From Algisphaera agarilytica (GTDB taxonomy: Bacteria > Planctomycetota > Phycisphaerae > Phycisphaerales > Phycisphaeraceae): a stretch of DNA of 64,000 nucleotides. Under the pieces are notes generated by a model. That model did not search any database. It was not told the DNA's origin and saw nothing but the letters and a program-made list of their open reading frames with translations. Below, one piece after another: positions 1-8,697 of this stretch. The stretch is taken from the NCBI RefSeq assembly GCF_014207595.1, contig NZ_JACHGY010000001.1, positions 1,798,001-1,862,000 of the forward strand, written 5' to 3'. Numbering within the stretch: position 1 is the stretch's first letter; every line of letters begins with the position of its first letter. The position numbers and the translations under genes were made by a program.

Positions 1-1013
1 TCCGAAGCCGCGGGTTCATCTTCAATCGAGTCCGTGTCTTGAGATGCTGCGGGCTCGGTTCCCCCTTCTGCCGGGATAGGGCTGGGGTGAGGGGGCTCGG
101 GGGTTGGCTCAGATGCCGTGGGCGCATCAGTTTCGGCCGACACCGCGGCGGCTGGTTCCACTTGATCAGGCACGGAAGGCTCAACTGCGACTTGCGTGCC
201 CTCGTCCGACCCGCTTTGCGGGCCACCTTCGCCCGGCGGGAGAAGGGTTAGCAATGCCTCTGCAGCGCGGTCGCCCAGAGTGAGCAGGGATTGACCGTTG
301 ACGTGCCAGGCATCGCCTTCGATTTGATGTAGATCGTCAGTGTTGATCCACGTCGCCATCGGGTCGGCCTGGGCGACCTGCACCTGGAGTTGGCGGATGA
401 CGTGATCGTTGCTGTGATTGGGTTCAGTGGCAGGCCGTATGCGGACGATGGTTTTTGGCGCGGGTTGGCCGTCGTTCAACTCATCGCTGATGAGTTCGAA
501 GATCGTTTGCAGCTGTTGGCTATAGGCGTGGGGGTCGGGGTTATTGAGGCTGGTGTCGGATTCGCCCTGATACCAGATGATCCCCGCGAGACGGGGGTTG
601 AGTCCTTCTTCAAGCAGGGATTCCCAGGCCTCGGCCGACGCAGCGAGCATGAGGTTGGTCAGCGTGGACGGGTCGTCGTGGTCTTCGGGCCGCCAGTCGG
701 CGTAGAGCGAGGTGCCTCCGCGATCGGATTTAATGAGGGCGACGGGTGTGTTGCTGCGGGCCGCGAGGGTGTGTCCCAGCGAGAGTTCGAGGCCGAACCC
801 GCCGGGGTGTTCGCCGCTGTTGGGCGCGAGCGCCGACCATTGGCGGACGTGCGGCCGATCGAGGCGTTCGTTGCCGGGCGAGTTGAGCGGCGCAAAGTAG
901 ATGCGAGCCGAGGCGTGCGGGGCCTTGAGCACATCGGGCAGTTCGTGGCTTTGGCCGCTGCCGGACATATTGGATTGGCCGGCCAGGAGGTAGACGTCGA
1001 TCGGATCGGGCAT
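1..1013 (-). CDS. SASA-type carbohydrate esterase (sialate O-acetylesterase-like), partial
   Basis: The gene runs off the left edge, so its C-terminus is missing; about 337 residues are visible. The start is the ATG at 1013. The N-terminus carries the SGNH block I motif LLAGQSNMSG (about residues 8-17), and IWYQGESD further on is the block typical of the SASA/DUF303 family. These enzymes remove acetyl groups from sugars such as acetylxylan or sialic acid. No signal peptide is visible, so a cytoplasmic location is inferred. After about residue 255 the protein becomes a Pro/Glu/Ser/Ala-rich tail that coincides with a palindromic repeat (58-250). It lies 46 bp downstream of the PadR gene on the same strand and could be co-transcribed with it. 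Family assignment is firm; substrate is unknown. Confidence 0.85.
   Translation of the reverse strand, partial: MPDPIDVYLLAGQSNMSGSGQSHELPDVLKAPHASARIYFAPLNSPGNERLDRPHVRQWSALAPNSGEHPGGFGLELSLGHTLAARSNTPVALIKSDRGGTSLYADWRPEDHDDPSTLTNLMLAASAEAWESLLEEGLNPRLAGIIWYQGESDTSLNNPDPHAYSQQLQTIFELISDELNDGQPAPKTIVRIRPATEPNHSNDHVIRQLQVQVAQADPMATWINTDDLHQIEGDAWHVNGQSLLTLGDRAAEALLTLLPPGEGGPQSGSDEGTQVAVEPSVPDQVEPAAAVSAETDAPTASEPTPEPPHPSPIPAEGGTEPAASQDTDSIEDEPAAS
58..250. repeat. Palindromic repeat (GGGCTGGGGTGAGGG family) inside the esterase tail
   Basis: The arm at about 61-96 contains TAGGGCTGGGGTGAGGGGG, and the opposing arm at about 207-248 contains the GCCCGGCGGGAGAAGGG type sequence. The first arm resembles the element at 14631-14760. 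Both arms are read in frame by the esterase, giving a PHPSPIPAEGG-like peptide close to the PHPSPLPQGRGG peptide in the agmatine-deiminase-like gene. The boundaries are approximate. Confidence 0.55.
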
Positions 1014-1059
1014 GCTGGGGGCATTGTAAAGAGTGCGCGCACTTCCGCTTTTGGCGGGA

Positions 1060-1428
1060 TCAGACCGGCAGCGTCGGTCGGGCGATACGGCGGAGCGATG
1101 GCAGGACGACCGACTGCATCTGGGCGAGCATCGCTTGCCAATCCGCGGCGTAGGCCCGGTACTGCTCACGGCCCACGTCGGTGACGCGGTATCGCTTGCG
1201 GGCGCGGCCGCCGACGGTTGCGGCCTCGGCATGGATCAGGCCCTGCTCGGCAAGGCGGTGGAGCAGCGGGTAGAGGGTGCCGTAGGGCAGGGGCTGCCCG
1301 GTAGTCAGTTGGAGCTGTTTCTGGATCGCGTACCCGTGGGCCGGCCGGTCGGCCAAGACCGAAAGCACCAGCACCTCGAGGCTGGCTCGAAACAGGTCGC
1401 GGCGGTATCGGGGGGCGGTTTCGGGCAT
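1060..1428 (-). CDS. PadR-family transcriptional repressor
   Basis: A 122-aa winged-helix DNA-binding protein. The PadR core is visible as LEVLVLSVLADRPAHGYAI followed by GTLYPLLHRLAEQGLI (recognition helix and wing), then a basic linker GGRARKRYRVT and a C-terminal dimerisation helix. PadR proteins repress nearby genes until an effector binds. I chose ATG 1428 because a TATATT -10 box (1438-1443) would start transcription almost at this codon; GTG 1437 and ATG 1434 are alternatives. A perfect 10-1-10 palindrome (1439-1459) abuts the gene and is almost certainly its own operator. The gene may form an operon with the esterase and is divergent from atpD. Confidence 0.92.
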   Translation of the reverse strand: MPETAPRYRRDLFRASLEVLVLSVLADRPAHGYAIQKQLQLTTGQPLPYGTLYPLLHRLAEQGLIHAEAATVGGRARKRYRVTDVGREQYRAYAADWQAMLAQMQSVVLPSLRRIARPTLPV

Positions 1429-1438
1429 GGGCATCACA

Positions 1439-1459
1439 ATATATCGAATTTCGATATAT
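1439..1459. promoter_or_regulatory. PadR operator, 10-1-10 palindrome
   Basis: ATATATCGAA and TTCGATATAT are perfect inverted arms separated by one T. The site overlaps the likely -10 of the PadR gene and lies just upstream of the candidate -35 of atpD, so it fits an autoregulatory site that might also influence atpD. Confidence 0.8.
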
Positions 1460-1464
1460 CTGGT

Positions 1465-1492
1465 TTGTGGTGGCTCCGGGCTCGCGTTATCT
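1465..1492 (+). promoter_or_regulatory. Candidate atpD promoter
   Basis: TTGTGG (1465-1470), a 16-bp spacer and TTATCT (1487-1492) lie 46 bp upstream of the atpD start. The match to a sigma-70 promoter is only moderate. Confidence 0.35.
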
Positions 1493-1514
1493 TCTCCGCT
1501 CGCACGATTAGTGA

Positions 1515-2984
<1,470 letters not shown>

Positions 2985-2989
2985 TCGCT

Positions 2990-3394
2990 CTACAAAGTCT
3001 GGAACCCACTCGAACCCGCGGAGTCATCCGCGGGTTCTTTTTCTTTCACGATGATGCCCGCCGCGTTCAATTCGCCGTCGGTGATCACTTGGTTTTGGTC
3101 CAGGTCGACTTTATCGATGGCGGCGTTGAAGTGCGCGTTTTCCGAGAGAACACGTTGCTCGTGGACGCTGATGATGAACGGGATCCCGAAGTATCCGGAG
3201 CCGAGGTTTTTCTCGGCGGGATAACTGGACTTCACGTGAGACGCGAAAGCCGACATGCCGGCATCGGATTCAAAGCTGACCGCTTTACGGGATTCGGACG
3301 CCTTGACCACCTTGGTGCCGCCGACATTGATGAGGCAACCCATCTGAACCAGAGCCAGGCAGACCGTGAGAGACAAAAGAATGGCGCGTTGCAT
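2990..3394 (-). CDS. Hypothetical lipoprotein with an EF-hand-like loop
   Basis: A 134-aa protein with an N-terminal signal and lipobox (LVQMGC, Cys20), so it is predicted to be lipid-anchored outside the inner membrane. I recognise no family. Near the C-terminus, VDLDQNQVITDGEL matches the spacing of an EF-hand calcium loop (D-x-D-x-N-x-V-x-T-D-G-E). Its last 16 or so codons overlap the atpD terminator hairpin on the opposite strand. It is convergent with atpD and lies 170 bp from the divergent SPFH gene. Confidence 0.7.
   Translation of the reverse strand: MQRAILLSLTVCLALVQMGCLINVGGTKVVKASESRKAVSFESDAGMSAFASHVKSSYPAEKNLGSGYFGIPFIISVHEQRVLSENAHFNAAIDKVDLDQNQVITDGELNAAGIIVKEKEPADDSAGSSGFQTL
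3012..3046 (+). terminator. Rho-independent terminator of atpD
   Basis: A perfect 11-bp stem (GAACCCGCGGA / TCCGCGGGTTC, 3012-3022 and 3027-3037) with a GTCA loop is followed by TTTTTCTTT. The U-tract orientation fits atpD only. The hairpin is embedded in the 3' end of the convergent lipoprotein gene. Confidence 0.93.
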
Positions 3395-3564
3395 GGGGAC
3401 TCCCTGAAATGGAAATGAGCGTATCCGTCTAATGGACGTAAATCGCCGGGTTATCTTTCATCAGCGGGAGCAAAGAAGCAAGAAATTCCATCGGCGGGGT
3501 GGGGGTTCCCTTAAAATGCGGCCGTATCATTGTTTGAATCGCCCCGTTGCTGAAAGAGCTTGCC

Positions 3565-4464
3565 ATGCACCCCGCCCTGCAAAAAACCGCCCCAATCGTG
3601 TTGATCCTGGTCCTGTTGCTGATTGGCGTGTCACGCTGCATCAAGATCATCCCCGCTGGCCACGTCGGCGTGGCGACCTTGTTTGGCAGTGTCGATGATG
3701 AGGCTTACGAGGCGGGCTTTCATATCGTCAACCCGTTGCTGGGTTGGTCGCTCTACGACACGCGCCAGCAGTCGCATTACGAGACCTCCAACGTTCCGAG
3801 TCAGGACCAACAGAACACCGAAGTCGACATCTCGGTGCAGTACCGCGTGATCGGGACGATGGCGCCCTCCATGCTCGAGAACACCGGCTCGAAAGAGAAG
3901 GCGATCGAAGTCCACCTCGTGCCGAACCTGCGCTCACTGATCCGCGAGTCGGGCAAGACGATTCAGCGTGCCGAAGACTTCTTCAACGACACCACCCACC
4001 AACGGCTGGAGACCGACATGACCGAGAGCCTGCGTCAGACGCTCGGGCCCAAGGGGATCGAGGTCGAGGAGGTGCTGATCCGCGACTTCCGTTTACCGTC
4101 GGTCATCCTGCGGCAGGTGGAGCAGAAGAAGGTGAAAGAACAGGAAGCCGAGCGCGAAAAAGCGGAGCTTGAACGGATCACGATTGAATCGCAGCAGAAG
4201 GTCGTTCAGGCCAAGGCCGAGCGTGAAGCCGCCCAGGAAGAAGCCGAGCGTCGGAAACTCATTGCCGACGCCCAGGCCTACGAGATCCAGAAGATCAACG
4301 AAGCGATCTCGGCAAACCCCGCGTACATCCAGCTGCAATCTCTGGAAGCCCTGAAGTCCATGAGCAAGGATCCCGCGGCGAAGATTTACTTCCTGAATGG
4401 CGACAGCCCCGCCCCCCTGCCGCTGCTGAATCTGGGCGAAGGCAACAACGCCCTGAACAAGTAG
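3565..4464 (+). CDS. SPFH/prohibitin-like membrane protein
   Basis: About 299 aa. A single N-terminal membrane helix (APIVLILVLLLIGV) is followed by an SPFH domain and then a long Glu/Lys/Arg-rich coiled coil (about residues 190-260). Proteins of this type form large membrane-associated oligomers that scaffold proteases or other membrane complexes. I chose ATG 3565 because GAAAGAG (3552-3558) sits at the right distance; an upstream in-frame TTG at 3547 would place that site inside the gene. It appears monocistronic, with lower-GC sequence upstream. Confidence 0.85.
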   Translation: MHPALQKTAPIVLILVLLLIGVSRCIKIIPAGHVGVATLFGSVDDEAYEAGFHIVNPLLGWSLYDTRQQSHYETSNVPSQDQQNTEVDISVQYRVIGTMAPSMLENTGSKEKAIEVHLVPNLRSLIRESGKTIQRAEDFFNDTTHQRLETDMTESLRQTLGPKGIEVEEVLIRDFRLPSVILRQVEQKKVKEQEAEREKAELERITIESQQKVVQAKAEREAAQEEAERRKLIADAQAYEIQKINEAISANPAYIQLQSLEALKSMSKDPAAKIYFLNGDSPAPLPLLNLGEGNNALNK

Positions 4465-4523
4465 CGATAACTCGCAGACCCGGAGGCCGACATTCGCTCT
4501 CGACAGCGCGTGTGCCCCGGGGG

Positions 4524-4529
4524 TACACT
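4524..4529 (+). promoter_or_regulatory. TACACT -10 element of the GGGGGTACACT type
   Basis: CCGGGGGTACACTGG occurs here, matching copies at 33444, 42480 and 44308. If it is the -10 of the glucanase gene, the transcript has a 5' leader of about 280 nt containing the folded region at 4713-4793. Confidence 0.4.
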
Positions 4530-4712
4530 GGTGACGTCTAGAGTGGTATTTCTTTGATTTTCATGTCTTTATCGCCGTTCGGCAGCATGGTTGGAATGAA
4601 CCGTGTATCGGGAGAAGCCGTATGAACACTGAAGCGCTCCGGCCCGCCTTGCCGATGGGATAGATGGTTCGCGTAGCGGCGGATCGGGCGTTCCAAGAGG
4701 GTCCGAGATTAT

Positions 4713-4793
4713 CCCGCCAGCGTGATGAGTGATGCGGCGACAACACGCCGCGAGACCCGAACGGCTCGGGTCGGCTACGCTATCTCCGGCGGG
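4713..4793 (+). ncRNA. Candidate structured cis-regulatory leader RNA
   Basis: Three nested elements can be drawn by hand. The outer helix is CCCGCC (4713-4718) with GGCGGG (4788-4793), extended by AGCGT (4719-4723) with ACGCT (4777-4781), leaving a six-nucleotide bulge. Inside are two perfect hairpins, GCGGCG/CGCCGC (4734-4739, 4746-4751) and GACCCGA/TCGGGTC (4754-4760, 4766-4772). The structure ends 11 nt before the GAGG ribosome site of the glucanase. It matches no riboswitch class I know. GC-rich sequence makes chance hairpins common, so confidence is moderate. Confidence 0.4.
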
Positions 4794-4815
4794 CAGATCG
4801 AATCGAGGTACATCG

Positions 4816-6264
4816 ATGATCCAGGTGTTTCGGAAAGTGGTCAAGGCAATCGCACTCGCGGCCGTGGTGGCCGGCGTGCATTCGGCCGCGCCCTCGGCGG
4901 CGGTGGCTCAGGTGCAGAACGATCGGCCGGTGTTCATGAGCGACCGCGCGTTTCTCGACGAATGGCAGCTGCGCTGCTTCAAGTACTTCTGGGAACAGAC
5001 CAGCCCCGCGACCGGCATGACCGCCGACCGCGCCCCCGCCGACGGCAGCCGATTGGTCTACGCCGGCGAAGAACCCGCGGGCAGCATCGCCGCGGTCGGC
5101 TTCGGCCTCACCGCGCTGACCATTGCGGATGAACGTGGCTGGGTGGAAACCGACGCGTCGCAAGAGCGCGTCGTTACCACGCTGCGTTTCCTGCTCGACA
5201 AGGCCGAACACAAGGAAGGCTTTTTCTACCACTTCATCGACATGACCACGGGTCAGCGGATCTGGAACTGCGAAGTGTCGTCGATCGACACCGCCCTGCT
5301 CTTGGCGGGTGTGTTGACCGTACGTCAGTACTACTCGGATCACGCTGAGATCCCCGAGCTCGCGACCGCGATTTACGACCGCGTGAACTGGCCGTGGATG
5401 ATGAGCGACGGCAAGACGCTGAGCATGGGTTGGACGCCGGAAGAAGGCTTCATTACCTGGCGGTGGGACCACTTCAGCGAGCACCTCGTGCTGCAGATGC
5501 TGGGCCTGGGCAGCAACACCCACCCGCTTCCCGAGCACACCTGGCACAACTGGAAGCGTGGCCCGGTCTACACCAACGAAAACACCGGCGAACGTTTCAT
5601 GTCGTTCCCCCCGCTGTTCGTGCACCAGTTCAGCCACGCGTGGATCGATTTCCGCGGCAAGCGTGACGACTACGCCGACTACTGGACCAACTCGGTCTTC
5701 GCCACGCGGGCCCACCGCGACATGTTCAGCTCGCCCGAGCTGACCGAGCGTTTTCCGCACTACAGCGAGATGCTCTGGGGCATCACCTCCAGCGACTCGG
5801 CCAATGGCTACACCGCCTGGGGCGGCCCCGATCCCTCGCCGCACATCGACGGCACCATCGTGCCCTGTGCCGCAGCTGGTTCGATCCCGTTCAAGCCCGA
5901 CGAGTGCATTGCCGCCGTCCGCCACATGGTGGATGTCTACGGCGACAAGGTGTGGAAGCACTACGGCCTGGCCGACGCCTTCAACCCCGCCACCGGCTGG
6001 GTCGCCAACGACGTGATCGGCATCGACGTGGGCATCACCATGCTCATGATCGAAAACGAACGCTCCGGCTTCGTCTGGCGTCAATTCATGGCCAACCCCG
6101 AGATCAACCGCGCCATGCTCACCGCCGGCTTCCGTCCGCTGCCCGCGGATCAGGAACAAGCCGTGGCCCTGTTCTTCGATGGCGACGGCCCGAGCTACGC
6201 CTACGCCGAGGACTCCCCGGAATCGTCCGAGCCGACCGACACGGACGCCACTTCGGCCGAGTGA
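4816..6264 (+). CDS. Secreted GH144-like (glycoamylase-fold) glucan hydrolase
   Basis: About 482 aa with an N-terminal signal peptide (positive MIQVFRK, hydrophobic stretch, cleavage near AVAQ), so the product is exported. The body has the PF10091-type pattern: LDEWQLRCFKYFWEQT near the N-terminus, then repeated Trp-rich helices expected of an (alpha/alpha)6 barrel, with NGYTAWGGPDPS and ATGWVANDVIGIDVG later. Family members include endo-beta-1,2-glucanases. I chose ATG 4816 because GAGG (4805-4808) precedes it and the signal peptide begins here. A long structured leader lies upstream and a terminator follows, so it looks like a single-gene unit. The exact substrate is not readable. Confidence 0.85.
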   Translation: MIQVFRKVVKAIALAAVVAGVHSAAPSAAVAQVQNDRPVFMSDRAFLDEWQLRCFKYFWEQTSPATGMTADRAPADGSRLVYAGEEPAGSIAAVGFGLTALTIADERGWVETDASQERVVTTLRFLLDKAEHKEGFFYHFIDMTTGQRIWNCEVSSIDTALLLAGVLTVRQYYSDHAEIPELATAIYDRVNWPWMMSDGKTLSMGWTPEEGFITWRWDHFSEHLVLQMLGLGSNTHPLPEHTWHNWKRGPVYTNENTGERFMSFPPLFVHQFSHAWIDFRGKRDDYADYWTNSVFATRAHRDMFSSPELTERFPHYSEMLWGITSSDSANGYTAWGGPDPSPHIDGTIVPCAAAGSIPFKPDECIAAVRHMVDVYGDKVWKHYGLADAFNPATGWVANDVIGIDVGITMLMIENERSGFVWRQFMANPEINRAMLTAGFRPLPADQEQAVALFFDGDGPSYAYAEDSPESSEPTDTDATSAE

Positions 6265-6294
6265 TCGGTTCCTCACTTTCGACAAACCACGCTG

Positions 6295-6326
6295 CCCCGG
6301 CTTCGATCGAAGTCGGGGTTGTTTTT
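6295..6326 (+). terminator. Terminator of the GH144-like gene
   Basis: Stem CCCCGGCTTC / GAAGTCGGGG (6295-6304, 6309-6318, one G-T pair) with a GATC loop, followed by TTGTTTTTA. Confidence 0.85.
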
Positions 6327-6445
6327 ATGCGTTGCGCTGGCACCGGAGCGGGCTTCGACCTGAAACCCACGCCGCCCGTTACAATCCGGTGGTTCTGCGG
6401 CCTGCTTTCCGCATCGGCAACCATCAAGAGTCGGGAGACCTCGGC

Positions 6446-7228
6446 GTGGCGCAACTCAAAAACAAAGTCGGCAACTTCTTCGCGTGGGCCCTCAAAGGCA
6501 AGGAGCCGGTGTCGGTCGATGTCACCCGCCGGGAGGACCCAGACCAACCCGAGGTGAAGAAAGAAGTCTCGATCCAGCAGCTCAAGCAGGGCTACGGCGA
6601 GGTCATCGAGACCATGCAGTCGGTCCGCACGCACCTCGAACAGCAGGCCGACCGCAGCGAGAAGATGATGGAGCTGCTCAGCGGACTGCCCGATGTGCTG
6701 CAGTCGATCCCCGACAGCGCCAACCGGCACACCGGGATGCTCCAGGCGATCCACAACCACCTCGAAGACCAGAATCAGACGTCCAAGCAGCTCACCGACG
6801 CCATCACCGGCCTCGCCACCGCGTCGTCCCACCAGCAGCGGGCGTTGACTTCGATCGACAACCACCTGACCGAGGGCCACGCGAGCCGCACCGAACTCAG
6901 CCAGGGTGTCGCCGCGTTGAACGACACGCTTGGCGAAGTGAAGCAGTCCAACGCCGCGACGCGTGACTCGATGGGCGCGGTGGTCGAGCAGACCCGGGTC
7001 AACGACGAGCGGATGCGGGAGATGTACCAGCGCAGCCAGAAGATGAACACCATGATGGTGGTTCTTTGCCTGGTGTTGGCGACCGGGGCGTTGGCGCTGG
7101 GTGGGTACATGGCGGTGCTGGTCAGCAAGGTGGTCAACGAAGAGCCCGGCGTGGCCGCCACGACGGTCCAGCCCGCCCCGGGGGATATGGCTTCGTTTGA
7201 GCCGGCGGGGCCGCCGCTGCCCGAGTAG
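6446..7228 (+). CDS. Coiled-coil protein with one C-terminal membrane helix
   Basis: About 260 aa, family not recognised. The long N-terminal part is a polar, Gln/Glu/His-rich alpha-helical region with heptad-like spacing. A single hydrophobic helix (VVLCLVLATGALALGGYMAVL, about residues 207-228) follows, then a short Pro-rich tail. The arrangement suggests a tail-anchored cytoplasmic coiled coil, loosely reminiscent of chemoreceptor signalling helices but without their conserved hairpin tip. The start is GTG 6446, with GGGAGA at 6433-6438; the upstream in-frame extension to 6179 overlaps the previous gene and its terminator. Confidence 0.7.
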   Translation: MAQLKNKVGNFFAWALKGKEPVSVDVTRREDPDQPEVKKEVSIQQLKQGYGEVIETMQSVRTHLEQQADRSEKMMELLSGLPDVLQSIPDSANRHTGMLQAIHNHLEDQNQTSKQLTDAITGLATASSHQQRALTSIDNHLTEGHASRTELSQGVAALNDTLGEVKQSNAATRDSMGAVVEQTRVNDERMREMYQRSQKMNTMMVVLCLVLATGALALGGYMAVLVSKVVNEEPGVAATTVQPAPGDMASFEPAGPPLPE

Positions 7229-7307
7229 ACCTGCCCGGGCATAGAATCGGTTACCGAATCAACCCGCCGCTCCGTGTTTATTCGGGGCGGCACCTTTGGA
7301 GTTTTCC

Positions 7308-8696
7308 TTGACCACGCTTTCCTCGTCTTCGTCCCCGACCTCGGCCGATGCCGGCATCTCTCCCGAATCTCTCGCGCAGTGGCGGCAGGCCTTCGACGAG
7401 AACCCGCAGCACCGGCTGATGCAAAACGCCGTGACCCGGGCGGCGCTGGACGATGTGGCGCTCGACCGTGAAGTGGTCACGGGCATCGACCACACCTTCA
7501 GCCACGTGCTCGACGACTGGGCGGTGACCAGCCAGAAGAAGTCGGGCCGGTGCTGGATGTTCGCGGGTTTGAACCTTCTGCGCGTCGGCGCGATGAAGAA
7601 GATGAACCTCAAGGCGTTCGAGTTCAGCCAGAACTACACGTTCTTCTGGGACAAGCTCGAGCGAGCCAACTACTTTTTTGAACAGATCCTGCTGACTGCG
7701 GACCGCGACATCGACGACCGCGTCGTCGCCTACCTGCTCGACCACCCGCTCGACGACGGCGGGCAGTGGAACATGTTCGTCAACGTCGTGAAGAAGTACG
7801 GCCTCGTGCCCAAGTCGGCGATGCCCGAATCCGAAAGCTCATCCAACACCCCGCGGATGAACGCCAACCTCAAGACGATCCTCCGTGAAGGCGCCGCCAC
7901 GCTACGCAACCTGAAGGCAAACGGCGCGGTCCGTGAAGCACTCGACGCCAAGAAACAAGACCTGATGCAGACGGTCTACCGCGTCTTGGCGATCCACCTC
8001 GGCACCCCACCGACCGAGTTCGACTGGCGGTGGAACGACAAGGACAAGCAGTTCCACCACGTCGGCACCGTCACCCCGCAAGAGTTCGCCGAGAAGTACT
8101 GCACGATCGACCTCGACGACTACGTCTGCCTCGTGCACGACCCGCGTCCGTCTTCACCGCAAGGCAAAGCCTTCACCGTCGCCCACCTGGGCAACGTGCT
8201 CGGCGGCGACTACGACGGCGGCGTGCGCTACGTCAACGTTGATATCAACCTCATGAAAGACGTCACCCGCCGCAGCATGACCGAACGCGGCGAGCCGGTG
8301 TGGATGGGATGCGATGTCGGCAAAATGATGCACCGCGAACTCGGCATCTGGGACGCCAAGCTGTTCGACTACGAGGGCGTGTATAACGCCAGCTTTACCC
8401 ACGACAAAGCGGATCGCCTCATCCACCACCAGACCTTGATGACCCACGCCATGATGTTCACCGGCGTCGACGTCGACCCCGGCACCAACTCGGCCCGCCG
8501 CTGGCGCGTCGAAAATTCCTGGGGCGACGAGAACGGCATCAAGGGCTACTACACCATGAACGACTCGTGGTTCGACGAGTACATGTTCGAGGTGGCGGTT
8601 CACAAAGACCTCTTGCCCGCCGACGTGGTTGCCGCAGCTCAGAGTGAACCCGTCGTCCTGCCGCCGTGGGACCCGATGGGGTCGTTGGCCGAGTGA
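7308..8696 (+). CDS. pepC: Aminopeptidase C / bleomycin-hydrolase family cysteine peptidase
   Basis: About 462 aa, the usual length for the C1B family. The papain-like triad is visible: the catalytic Cys in KSGRCWMFAGLN, the His in LMTHAMMFTGV and the Asn in WRVENSWG. These are cytoplasmic homo-hexameric peptidases that trim N-terminal residues from peptides. I chose TTG 7308 because GGAG (7298-7301) lies six bases upstream. The gene is convergent with, and two bases from, the NfeD-type protease gene. Confidence 0.93.
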   Translation: MTTLSSSSSPTSADAGISPESLAQWRQAFDENPQHRLMQNAVTRAALDDVALDREVVTGIDHTFSHVLDDWAVTSQKKSGRCWMFAGLNLLRVGAMKKMNLKAFEFSQNYTFFWDKLERANYFFEQILLTADRDIDDRVVAYLLDHPLDDGGQWNMFVNVVKKYGLVPKSAMPESESSSNTPRMNANLKTILREGAATLRNLKANGAVREALDAKKQDLMQTVYRVLAIHLGTPPTEFDWRWNDKDKQFHHVGTVTPQEFAEKYCTIDLDDYVCLVHDPRPSSPQGKAFTVAHLGNVLGGDYDGGVRYVNVDINLMKDVTRRSMTERGEPVWMGCDVGKMMHRELGIWDAKLFDYEGVYNASFTHDKADRLIHHQTLMTHAMMFTGVDVDPGTNSARRWRVENSWGDENGIKGYYTMNDSWFDEYMFEVAVHKDLLPADVVAAAQSEPVVLPPWDPMGSLAE

Positions 8697-8697
8697 T

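Noticed and set aside
390-1184. 264-codon open frame on the plus strand
   Set aside because: It is the antisense of the esterase, which has clear GQSN and YQGES motifs; the plus frame has no recognisable domain.
4719-4781. Hammerhead-ribozyme-like layout (GTGATGAG, a hairpin, GAG, a second hairpin)
   Set aside because: The invariant core is not met: G replaces C3, GAG replaces GAA, and extra bases lie before the middle helix.
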